From Chromatiales bacterium (GTDB taxonomy: Bacteria; Pseudomonadota; Gammaproteobacteria; Chromatiales; Chromatiaceae): a stretch of DNA of 8,327 bases. The stretch's first letter is position 1; every line of letters starts with the position of its first letter. This document shows, piece after piece, positions 1 through 5,604 of the stretch. The stretch is taken from assembly GCA_022360595.1 (NCBI GenBank), contig JAKSCN010000016.1, forward strand, positions 1-8,327. The letters are read 5' to 3'. A model generated the notes under the pieces. It saw nothing but the letters and a program-made list of their open reading frames with translations, was not told the DNA's origin and did not search any database. Position numbers and translations under genes: made by a program.

Positions 1-33
1 TTGCACTGTTGTACCTGAAAACAACACAATCAT
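1..33 (-). CDS. Possible 5' end of a gene running off the left edge
   Basis: Read on the - strand, an AGGAG Shine-Dalgarno sequence (complement of 42-46) stands 8 bases before an ATG (complement of 31-33). The frame stays open to the window edge, giving 11 residues, MIVLFSGTTVQ. No function can be assigned from so little. It would be divergent from dctQ, with the 47-58 palindrome touching its ribosome binding site. Two + strand frames are also open across this AT-rich edge (to stops at 98-100 and 117-119), so the tail of a + strand gene cannot be ruled out; neither looks like the end of a TRAP binding protein. The ribosome binding site is the only reason to prefer the - strand reading. Confidence 0.3.
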   Translation of the reverse strand, partial: MIVLFSGTTVQ

Positions 34-45
34 CTTATTATCTCC

Positions 46-59
46 TGAAAACGTTTTCC
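46..59. promoter_or_regulatory. Palindromic operator-like site (LacI/GalR type)
   Basis: GAAAACGTTTTC (47-58) is a perfect 12-base palindrome with the central CG typical of LacI/GalR-family operators. It lies between the putative - strand gene and dctQ and overlaps the - strand Shine-Dalgarno region. A direct repeat of its left half, CCTGAAAAC, occurs at 14-22 and again at 44-52. Binding by a LacI-type regulator is inferred from the pattern only; no regulator gene is in the window. Confidence 0.4.
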
Positions 60-90
60 AATTTAACACTATTTTTGGCCACAAAGCTAA

Positions 91-115
91 TGCCCTCTAA
101 AAGGAGGAAAGGGCA
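91..115 (+). promoter_or_regulatory. Hairpin with a perfect Shine-Dalgarno in its loop, no gene behind it
   Basis: TGCCCT (91-96) pairs fully with AGGGCA (110-115). The 13-base loop carries AAGGAGG (101-107), a perfect Shine-Dalgarno sequence. Eight bases later an ATG (116-118) reads only Met-Thr-stop. A second ATG at 125-127 opens an 8-residue frame (MCITLITD) that ends at a TAG. It may be a leader peptide region for dctQM, the remnant of a lost gene start, or chance; the sequence does not decide. Confidence 0.3.
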
Positions 116-170
116 ATGACCTGAATGTGTATAACTCTAATAACTGATTAGGCCAACGGCTTGATCGAGA

Positions 171-186
171 GGGCCAGGGACGGCCC
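171..186 (+). other. GC-rich hairpin in the dctQ leader
   Basis: GGGCC (171-175) and GGCCC (182-186) form a 5-bp stem with a 6-base loop. CAAC (154-157) and GTTG (187-190) could extend it across an asymmetric bulge. No U-run follows, so it is not an intrinsic terminator. It ends 35 bases before the dctQ start and may affect leader stability or translation. I see no convincing -35/-10 pair in 60-221. Confidence 0.3.
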
Positions 187-221
187 GTTGCTGCAAGTTC
201 TACTCAGACAGGATTGATGCG

Positions 222-791
222 ATGTTTATACGCGCCCTGAATAAAGCGGAGGAGAGCATCATCGCCCTCCTCTTGGTCGCTATGACCCTGCTGGTGTTTA
301 TCGAAGTGATCATGCGCTTCGGTTTTGGTGCCGGCTTTCTCTGGGGTCAGGAGTTGACCCTCCATATCTCCGCCTGGTTTGTCCTTTTTGGTGCCTCTTA
401 CGGCTTGAAAGTGGGTGCTCACATCGGTGTCGATGCCTTTGTGAAGCTGTTACCGCCACTGCTGCATCGACTCGCCAGTACCTTGGCGGTGCTCGGCAGT
501 CTCGCCTATTGTGGACTGTTTCTCTACGGCTCCTGGGTCTATCTCAGCAAGATGAAGAAGATCGGTATTGAGCTGGAAGATATGCCGATCCCCACCTGGA
601 TTGCCCACAGTATTCTGCTGCTTGGCTTAGGGTTGTTGGTGATGCGTTTGCTTGAACTGCTCTGGGCCATTCTGACTGGTAAAGCGGAAGGTTTCCGCCA
701 CGCTGATGAAGCCAAGGAGAGCATGCATATCGCCGAGGAACTGGCTAAAGAAAGTCCATTAGATACCAATAAAAAAGAGGAGCCGAAGTAA
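222..791 (+). CDS. dctQ: TRAP transporter small permease, DctQ family
   Basis: This is the small membrane subunit of a tripartite ATP-independent periplasmic (TRAP) transporter, which with DctM drives solute uptake using an ion gradient in the inner membrane. The 189-residue protein shows four hydrophobic segments, roughly residues 13-31, 45-62, 84-106 and 127-149. It has the usual DctQ pattern: R32 after the first segment, W41 and E44 before the second, then HIGVD (67-71). The tail from about 153 is hydrophilic, rich in Glu and Lys, and longer than the last membrane segment requires. The ATG at 222 is chosen because AGGA (210-213) lies 8 bases upstream. The stop shares one base with the dctM start (TAATG), which indicates translational coupling. 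No binding-protein gene (dctP) stands upstream, so the substrate cannot be read; C4-dicarboxylate is only the family default. Confidence 0.92.
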   Translation: MFIRALNKAEESIIALLLVAMTLLVFIEVIMRFGFGAGFLWGQELTLHISAWFVLFGASYGLKVGAHIGVDAFVKLLPPLLHRLASTLAVLGSLAYCGLFLYGSWVYLSKMKKIGIELEDMPIPTWIAHSILLLGLGLLVMRLLELLWAILTGKAEGFRHADEAKESMHIAEELAKESPLDTNKKEEPK

Positions 792-2191
792 TGACTACCG
801 CTGTTCTTTTTCTGCTCCTGTTTGGGTGCATGCTGATCGGTATGCCGATTGCGATCGCCCTCGGCCTATCGAGCATTACAACAATTTTGATATTCTCAGA
901 TGACTCGTTGGCCTCCGTGGCGCTAAAGCTGTTTGAGGCGCTGTCCGAACACTATACGCTGCTGGCGATTCCGTTTTTCATCTTCTCCTCCGCTTTCCTC
1001 TCCACTGGTGGAGTGGCCAAGCGACTGATCCGCTTTGCTGTCGACTGTGTTGGTCATATTCGCGGTGGTCTGGCGATGGCGTCGGTTATGGCCTGTATGC
1101 TGTTTGCTGCGGTCTCCGGTTCATCGCCTGCAACGGTAGCGGCGATCGGTACTATTGTGATCGCCGGTATGGTGAAGTCAGGCTACCCCGAAAAATTCGC
1201 GGCGGGTGTGATTGCCAACGCCGGTACTCTGGGTATTCTGATTCCGCCCTCCATTGTGATGCTGGTCTACGCGGCGGCTACCGAGGTTTCTGCGGCCCGG
1301 ATGTTCATGGCCGGTTTTATCCCGGGGCTGATGATGGGGCTGCTCCTGATGGTGGCCATCTACATTGCGGCGCGGGTGATGAAGCTGCCTTCCCAACCCT
1401 GGCCTGGTTTCAAGGAGCTGATGGCGTCAGGCTTTAGCGCCTCCGGCGGCCTGATGCTGATCGTTATCGTACTCGGCTCTATCTATGGCGGTATCGCCAG
1501 TCCGACCGAGGCGGCAGCGGTTTCTGCGGTCTACGCTTTCCTGGTCTCGGTGTTTGGCTATCGGGATATGGGGCCATTGAAGAACCAGCCTTGGCGTCAT
1601 GAAGGTGAGTCGATTGGCAAAATGATGGTGCGCAACACCTTGCAGATTGCCTGGGCCTTCCCCAAGAGTGTGGCTGACAAGGAGATCAACAAGACGGTCA
1701 TGGATGCGGCCAAAGTCAGTATCATGCTGCTGTTCATCATCGCCAATGCGATGCTGTTTGCTCATGTATTGACCACCGAGCGCATTCCACACGCTATCGC
1801 TGAGACGATTGTTGCCTGGGGTCTTGAGCCCTGGATGTTCCTGATCGTGGTAAACCTTCTGCTGCTGGCGGCGGGGAACTTCATGGAGCCTTCGGCAATC
1901 CTTCTGATTATGGCACCGATTCTGTTCCCTATCGCTACGCAGCTGGGTATCGACCCTATCCATCTCGGTATCATCATGGTGGTGAATATGGAGATCGGTA
2001 TGCTGACACCGCCAGTCGGTCTTAACCTGTTTGTGACGGCTGGTATCACCGGCAACAGCATGGGTTGGGTAATCAAGGCGGCACTGCCTTGGCTGATGTT
2101 ACTGTTGGTATTCCTGATCATGATCACCTACATACCCCAGATCTCACTGTTCCTGCCGGAATATATCGATCATCTCAAAGGGTATAACTGA
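791..2191 (+). CDS. dctM: TRAP transporter large permease, DctM family
   Basis: This large membrane subunit forms the transport path of the TRAP system and belongs to the ion transporter superfamily. The sequence is hydrophobic throughout and carries family hallmarks: AGTLGILIPPS (144-154), GGIASPTEAAAVSAVYA (233-249), and a C-terminal NFMEPSAILLIMAP (363-376) followed by EIGMLTPPVGLNLF (401-414). The two proline-containing repeats match the inverted-repeat hairpins expected of this fold. At 466 residues it is some 35-40 longer than a typical DctM of about 430. The extra length appears to be a polar stretch around residues 258-302, between the SPTEAAAV segment and the next membrane span. It overlaps dctQ by one base and is surely co-translated with it. 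A weak GAGG-like sequence in the end of dctQ (about 777-783) precedes the start. Confidence 0.95.
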   Translation: MTTAVLFLLLFGCMLIGMPIAIALGLSSITTILIFSDDSLASVALKLFEALSEHYTLLAIPFFIFSSAFLSTGGVAKRLIRFAVDCVGHIRGGLAMASVMACMLFAAVSGSSPATVAAIGTIVIAGMVKSGYPEKFAAGVIANAGTLGILIPPSIVMLVYAAATEVSAARMFMAGFIPGLMMGLLLMVAIYIAARVMKLPSQPWPGFKELMASGFSASGGLMLIVIVLGSIYGGIASPTEAAAVSAVYAFLVSVFGYRDMGPLKNQPWRHEGESIGKMMVRNTLQIAWAFPKSVADKEINKTVMDAAKVSIMLLFIIANAMLFAHVLTTERIPHAIAETIVAWGLEPWMFLIVVNLLLLAAGNFMEPSAILLIMAPILFPIATQLGIDPIHLGIIMVVNMEIGMLTPPVGLNLFVTAGITGNSMGWVIKAALPWLMLLLVFLIMITYIPQISLFLPEYIDHLKGYN

Positions 2192-2198
2192 GGAACCT

Positions 2199-2339
2199 AT
2201 GATTAATTCTGGACGGAATGATCTGAGAGGTAAAATTGTCGAATTCAAGGCAGAAAACGCAGTTAATAGCAGGCTATTGACCAGTTTTCTAACGCAGAAG
2301 TCGGCGATTTTGACCTCAGAGCATCCGGCCATGAATTGA
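2199..2339 (+). CDS. Small open frame after dctM, weakly Mop-like start
   Basis: A 46-codon frame begins 7 bases after the dctM stop, behind GAGGA (2190-2194), a good Shine-Dalgarno at normal spacing. Its start, with RNDLRGKIVEF at residues 6-16, resembles the first strand of molybdopterin-binding (Mop/TOBE) domains, whose N-terminus typically reads ARNQLKGKVV. The rest does not continue as a Mop domain, and 46 residues is short of the family's roughly 68. Most of the frame past residue 17 lies over the 2252-2290 hairpin, so it may be noncoding repeat read by chance. It is either a small translated tail of the dctQM operon, a decayed Mop-like gene, or not a gene. Confidence 0.22.
   Translation: MINSGRNDLRGKIVEFKAENAVNSRLLTSFLTQKSAILTSEHPAMN
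2252..2290. repeat. Strong imperfect hairpin, candidate dispersed intergenic repeat
   Basis: AGAAAAC (2252-2258) pairs with GTTTTCT (2284-2290). After a 3/2 internal loop, GTTAATAG (2262-2269) pairs with CTATTGAC (2274-2281), with one G-U pair and a CAGG loop. That gives 15 pairs over 39 bases. AACGCAG also recurs directly at 2256-2262 and 2291-2297, across the right arm. No U-run follows, so it is not an intrinsic terminator. The shape, symmetric arms with flanking direct copies between genes, resembles REP/MITE-like elements. Whether it recurs in the genome cannot be seen from one window. Confidence 0.45.
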
Positions 2340-2340
2340 T

Positions 2341-2354
2341 CAGAGGTTTCTCTG
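2341..2354 (+). other. Small hairpin upstream of the dctM-side terminator
   Basis: CAGAG (2341-2345) and CTCTG (2350-2354) form a perfect 5-bp stem with a GTTT loop, 11 bases before the terminator stem. It may be part of the transcript's 3' structure; it has no recognisable role of its own. Confidence 0.25.
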
Positions 2355-2365
2355 GTACCTAGTAG

Positions 2366-2398
2366 GGGCCTCCTGTTCCAGGGAGGCCCGCTGTTTTT
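2366..2398 (+). terminator. Intrinsic terminator downstream of dctQM
   Basis: GGGCCTCC (2366-2373) pairs perfectly with GGAGGCCC (2382-2389) around an 8-base loop, followed by GCTG and five T (2394-2398). It lies about 175 bases past the dctM stop and should end the TRAP transcript. The same stem core and a similar loop recur downstream of maeB at 5568-5593. Confidence 0.8.
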
Positions 2399-2410
2399 CA
2401 TAACTTTAGG

Positions 2411-2478
2411 CCCGGCAGTATAGGGCTCCCTGCTCTGGCATTCGTAACGGAGTGCCGGGGCTTTTGTATTGATTTTTT
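2411..2478 (+). terminator. Second, tandem terminator-like hairpin before the usp gene
   Basis: CCCGGCA (2411-2417) pairs with TGCCGGG (2453-2459). The interior can also pair CTCC (2426-2429) with GGAG (2449-2452). The stem is followed by GCTTTTG and, a little later, six T (2473-2478). The long loop makes it a weaker terminator than the first. It could equally be the 3' hairpin of a short RNA starting between the two stems, but no clear promoter was found there. It ends only 6 bases before the AAGGG ribosome binding site of the next gene. Confidence 0.45.
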
Positions 2479-2496
2479 GACTGCAAGGGTTCAATC

Positions 2497-2994
2497 ATGA
2501 GCTTTCCAACCTATAAGACCATCCTCTACGCCACTGACCTGGGCGACAACATGCGGCCGGTATTTCGCCACGCCATCGGCCTGGCCAAGCACTACGATGC
2601 CAACGTGATCATGTTCCACGCAGTTGAGCCGTTGAGTGACAGCGGACAGTGGGTGTTGGAGACCTACCTGAGTAGTGCTAAAGAGGTGGGCACCGAAGGC
2701 AGTTTGAAAAAAGTGCTGGAACAGATGCGCGAGCGCCTGGAGAAATTCTATGCCGATGAAATGGCTGACCCGAAACTGAAGGTTGATCCGAAGTGTGTCT
2801 CGGATATCGTGGTGGTCAGTGGTCATCCGGCCGAAGCGATAAAGAAATTTGCAGATGAAAAGGGGGTGGATCTGATCGTCATGGGAACCCACACCAAAAC
2901 CGGTCTTCACCATGGTCTGCTCGGCTCAACAGCCCGCAAACTGACCCATATCATCGATCGGCCTGTGCTGGTGGTGCCGGTTAGCGTGGATTAA
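2497..2994 (+). CDS. Universal stress protein, UspA family
   Basis: This is a single-domain cytoplasmic universal stress protein of 165 residues, a little above the usual 140-150. It shows the family's first strand and acidic residue, KTILYATDLG (residues 7-16), and near the C-terminus the ATP-site pattern G130-TH-T-x9-GS (143-144), then RPVLVVP (155-161). The second glycine of the textbook G-2x-G-9x-G(S/T) motif is Thr133, a common variant, so nucleotide binding is plausible. The ATG at 2497 has AAGGG (2485-2489) 7 bases upstream. Two terminator-like hairpins separate it from dctQM, so it is probably a separate transcript, although no promoter is clear. In Halomonas elongata the Usp TeaD sits with and regulates the TRAP system TeaABC. 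That precedent suggests, but does not show, a similar role here. Confidence 0.9.
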   Translation: MSFPTYKTILYATDLGDNMRPVFRHAIGLAKHYDANVIMFHAVEPLSDSGQWVLETYLSSAKEVGTEGSLKKVLEQMRERLEKFYADEMADPKLKVDPKCVSDIVVVSGHPAEAIKKFADEKGVDLIVMGTHTKTGLHHGLLGSTARKLTHIIDRPVLVVPVSVD

Positions 2995-3030
2995 AAAGTG
3001 ACCGGATCGTCATAAAAAATTAATAAATTT

Positions 3031-3063
3031 GCAAAAGGCTGATAATTTTGAGTCTGCTTTTGC
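3031..3063 (+). other. Inverted repeat downstream of the usp gene
   Basis: GCAAAAG (3031-3037) and CTTTTGC (3057-3063) are perfect 7-base inverted repeats with a 19-base loop. No U-run follows, so it is a poor intrinsic terminator. It overlaps the proposed maeB promoter, so it may be a two-arm regulator site rather than an RNA hairpin. Confidence 0.3.
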
Positions 3064-3076
3064 AGTCTGATATTAG
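3048..3076 (+). promoter_or_regulatory. Candidate sigma-70 promoter for maeB
   Basis: TTGAGT (3048-3053) and TATTAG (3071-3076) are spaced by 17 bases, each matching 4 of 6 consensus positions. An A/T-rich stretch (3012-3030) sits about where an UP element would. Transcription would start near 3083 and give a leader of about 180 bases containing the structured region 3119-3236. AGTCTG occurs at 3051-3056 and 3064-3069, within this promoter, and again at 3140-3145. Confidence 0.35.
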
Positions 3077-3118
3077 TAGAATCTATGGCGAAGATCCATT
3101 TTTCTTATAAAGTGTAAT

Positions 3119-3236
3119 GTTATCCTGACCCGGTAGTGCAGTCTGCACAAGCGGCCAAGCTCACCTTGATAGAGCCCACCTGAAGTGCCACTCTGGTAAG
3201 AGTGGGCTTCTCATTATTACCGGTCTGTACGATAAC
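3119..3236 (+). promoter_or_regulatory. Candidate structured mRNA leader (cis-regulatory RNA) of maeB
   Basis: Nested long-range pairing is visible. GTTATC (3119-3124) matches GATAAC (3231-3236). Just inside, GA-c-CCGGTA (3127-3135) matches TACCGGTC (3218-3225) with one bulged C. This closing stem encloses two local hairpins: GTGCA-gtc-TGCAC (3136-3148), directly abutting it, and AGCCCAC (3173-3179) with GTGGGCT (3202-3208). The second has competing partners, CACTC (3189-3193) with GAGTG (3200-3204) and GCTC (3159-3162) with GAGC (3172-3175), so alternative folds are possible. It ends 14 bases before the maeB ribosome binding site. I do not recognise a known riboswitch class. A leader switch, a protein-binding leader or a separate small RNA are all possible. 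Confidence 0.45.
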
Positions 3237-3265
3237 CCCGCTGGAACTGAGAGGAATCTGTTGCG

Positions 3266-5527
3266 ATGTCAGAAGAGCTGCAAAAAAGTGCCTTGGATTA
3301 CCACCGTTTTCCCAAGCCCGGCAAACTGGAGATAAAAGCCACTAAACCGCTGGCAAACTCCCGTGATCTGTCTCTGGCCTACTCACCCGGTGTGGCTTAC
3401 GCCTGTAAGGAGATTGAAGCTAATCCGGTCACTGCAGCCGACTATACCGCCCGCGGGAATCTGGTTGCCGTTATTTCAAACGGTACGGCTGTGTTGGGTC
3501 TGGGCGCTATCGGTGGTCTTGCCTCCAAACCGGTAATGGAAGGTAAGGCGGTACTGTTTAAAGAGTTCGCGGATATCGATGTGTTCGATATCGAAGTCGA
3601 TGAGCTCGATCCCGAAAAATTCATCGAAACCGTGGCTCGCCTGGAGCCCTCCTTCGGTGGCATCAACCTGGAAGATATCAAGGCGCCCGAGTGCTTCATC
3701 ATCGAAAAGGGCCTGAAAGAGCGGATGAACATTCCGGTCTTCCACGACGATCAGCACGGCACCGCGATTGTGGTTGCAGCGGCGATCTACAACGGCCTGC
3801 GTGTTGTTAATAAGAAGATCGACGAGGTGAAACTGGTCGCCTCCGGCGCCGGCGCTGCCGCCCTCGCCTGTCTTGATCTGCTGGTTGAGATGGGACTCAA
3901 GAAAGAGAACATCATCGTTACCGATATCGCCGGTGTGGTCTACGAGGGCCGTACCGAAGAGATGGACCCCTACAAGGCCCGCTATGCGCAGGATACCAAC
4001 ATACGCACCTTGCAAGAGGCACTGCCCGGCGCTGACATCTTCCTCGGTCTCTCCGCCGCCGGTGTACTCAAGCCCGAATATCTGAAGGAGATGGCGGACA
4101 ATCCGCTGATCATGGCGCTGGCCAATCCAACGCCCGAGATCATGCCGGATCTGGCCAAAGAGGCCCGCCCGGATGCGGTTATCGCCACCGGCCGTTCCGA
4201 CTTCCCCAATCAGGTCAACAATGTTCTCTGCTTCCCCTTCTTGTTCCGGGGTGCCCTGGATGTTGGGGCGACCCAGATCAATGAAGAGATGAAGATGGCA
4301 GCGGTACGCGCAATTGCCGATCTGGCGATGGCCGAGCCGTCCGATATCGTGCGCTCTGCCTATGGTGGGCAGAATCTGCTGTTTGGTCGCGAGTACCTGA
4401 TTCCCAAGCCGTTCGATCAGCGCTTGATGGAGTACGTCGCCCCTGCCGTCGCCCAGGCTGCGATGGAGACCGGTGTTGCCCAGCGTCCGGTGGAGAGCAT
4501 CGAAGCCTATCGTGAGCAACTGCACCATTCCGTCTTCAAAACCGGCATGACCATGAAACCGGTTTTCGACAGCGCCCGCGAAAAGGCCCGCCGTGTGGTC
4601 TACGCGGAGGGTGAAGATGAGAAGGTGCTGCAGGTTGTTCAGCAGGTGGTCGAACAACGTATCGCCCGCCCGATTTTGATTGGTCGCCGTGAGGTGATTG
4701 AGCGTCGGATCAAAAGCCTCAGCCTGAATGTTGAGCCGGACGAGGATTTCGATCTGGTCGATCCCCACGATCATGAAGACTACTTCACGTATGTGGACGC
4801 TTACTACGGTAAGGTGGCGCGCAAAGGTTACTCGCCAATTGAGGCGCGCTACTTTGTGCGCACCAACTCCACCGTGCTTGCTGCACTGATGGTGTGCGGT
4901 GGTCGCGCCGATGCCATGATTTGTGGCACCCGTGGCCGTTATTCCGATCATCTGCAGCACATCGATGAAGTGATTGGGCGTGCACCTGGCGTGGCGCAGT
5001 TTACCTCCATGAATGCCCTGGTGATGCACACCGGCACGCTGTTTATCACCGATGCCTATGTGCAGGACGACCCCAATGCCCAGCAGTTGGCGGAAAATGT
5101 TCGTCTTTGTGCCGAAGAGGTGAAGTGGTTTGGTGAAGAGCCGCGGGCGGCGATGCTCTCGTCCTCCAACTTCGGTACCCGCAACTCCGACTCAGCGATC
5201 AAGATGCGCGAAGCGCTGCAAATCATTCGCCAGGAGCAGCCGGAGCTGGTGGTGGAAGGTGAGATGCATGCCGATATGGCGCTGAAAATCGCTGGTCTGA
5301 AAACCCGCTTTCCCGATACCAAACTGACCGATCCGGCCAACCTGCTGGTGATGCCCAATCAGGATGCCGCCAATATCTCCTTCAATCTGCTGCAGACCCT
5401 GGCGGATGGTGTGGCGATTGGCCCGATTCTGGTCGGCACCAAAGAGTCGGCGCATATTGTCACCCCAAGCATCTCGGTGCGCGGGCTGCTTAATATGACG
5501 GCGATTGCCTCTGTTCGGTCGCGTTAA
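3266..5527 (+). CDS. maeB: NADP-dependent malic enzyme with phosphotransacetylase-like domain
   Basis: MaeB oxidatively decarboxylates malate to pyruvate and CO2 with reduction of NADP+, in the cytoplasm, linking the TCA cycle to pyruvate and NADPH supply. The 753 residues match the usual two-domain form of about 760. The malic enzyme part covers about 1-425: YSPG (39-42) with the catalytic Tyr, SNGTAVLGLG (71-80), KPVMEGK (88-94) with the catalytic Lys, NLEDIKAPECF (134-144) and FHDDQHGTA (159-167) for metal binding, the Rossmann GAGAAA (194-199), and ATGRSDFPNQVNN (307-319). The phosphotransacetylase-like part covers about 430-753. In MaeB proteins it acts as an allosteric domain responding to acetyl-CoA and is usually not an active Pta. 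The ATG at 3266 follows GAGAGGAA (3249-3256). A structured leader lies upstream and a strong terminator downstream, so it is probably monocistronic. Confidence 0.97.
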   Translation: MSEELQKSALDYHRFPKPGKLEIKATKPLANSRDLSLAYSPGVAYACKEIEANPVTAADYTARGNLVAVISNGTAVLGLGAIGGLASKPVMEGKAVLFKEFADIDVFDIEVDELDPEKFIETVARLEPSFGGINLEDIKAPECFIIEKGLKERMNIPVFHDDQHGTAIVVAAAIYNGLRVVNKKIDEVKLVASGAGAAALACLDLLVEMGLKKENIIVTDIAGVVYEGRTEEMDPYKARYAQDTNIRTLQEALPGADIFLGLSAAGVLKPEYLKEMADNPLIMALANPTPEIMPDLAKEARPDAVIATGRSDFPNQVNNVLCFPFLFRGALDVGATQINEEMKMAAVRAIADLAMAEPSDIVRSAYGGQNLLFGREYLIPKPFDQRLMEYVAPAVAQAAMETGVAQRPVESIEAYREQLHHSVFKTGMTMKPVFDSAREKARRVVYAEGEDEKVLQVVQQVVEQRIARPILIGRREVIERRIKSLSLNVEPDEDFDLVDPHDHEDYFTYVDAYYGKVARKGYSPIEARYFVRTNSTVLAALMVCGGRADAMICGTRGRYSDHLQHIDEVIGRAPGVAQFTSMNALVMHTGTLFITDAYVQDDPNAQQLAENVRLCAEEVKWFGEEPRAAMLSSSNFGTRNSDSAIKMREALQIIRQEQPELVVEGEMHADMALKIAGLKTRFPDTKLTDPANLLVMPNQDAANISFNLLQTLADGVAIGPILVGTKESAHIVTPSISVRGLLNMTAIASVRSR

Positions 5528-5556
5528 TTTCGGCACAGCCAGATAACCGAATAAGC

Positions 5557-5565
5557 TGCTACAAT
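5557..5565 (+). promoter_or_regulatory. Extended -10 promoter for the FKBP gene
   Basis: TGCTACAAT is an extended -10 element (TGn then TACAAT, 5 of 6 to consensus). No good -35 is seen, which extended -10 promoters tolerate. The expected start, about 5572, falls inside the left arm of the maeB terminator. The new transcript would therefore carry only part of that hairpin. Confidence 0.5.
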
Positions 5566-5567
5566 AG

Positions 5568-5604
5568 CGGGCCTCCCTGCCCAGGGAGGCCCGTTTCTAT
5601 TTTT
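5568..5604 (+). terminator. Strong intrinsic terminator of maeB
   Basis: CGGGCCTCCC (5568-5577) pairs perfectly over 10 bases with GGGAGGCCCG (5584-5593) around TGCCCA. The T-rich tail TTTCTATTTTT (5594-5604) follows. It lies 40 bases past the maeB stop. The next gene's Shine-Dalgarno (GGAG, 5605-5608) follows immediately, so that gene needs a promoter at or inside this hairpin. Confidence 0.9.

Noticed and set aside
430..786. Possible receptor fusion or extra domain in the long hydrophilic tail of DctQ
   Set aside because: The tail after residue 153 is only about 36 charged residues, with no signal or domain; it is a simple extension.
2144..2494. A 116-codon open frame on the - strand across the dctM-usp gap
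   Set aside because: It runs through the dctM end, the hairpin repeat and both terminator stems, has no clear ribosome binding site, and matches no family I recognise.
3175..3210. Possible TPP or cobalamin riboswitch, from fragments such as ACCTGAAGTGCCACT
   Set aside because: The required conserved blocks (CTGAGA and the GCG-AGGGA side for TPP; the full B12 box for cobalamin) are absent and the pairing layout differs.
3476..5029. A 517-codon open frame on the - strand, opposite maeB
   Set aside because: It lies wholly opposite a gene with every expected malic enzyme motif, has no recognisable domain, and is the usual antisense shadow of a GC-biased gene.
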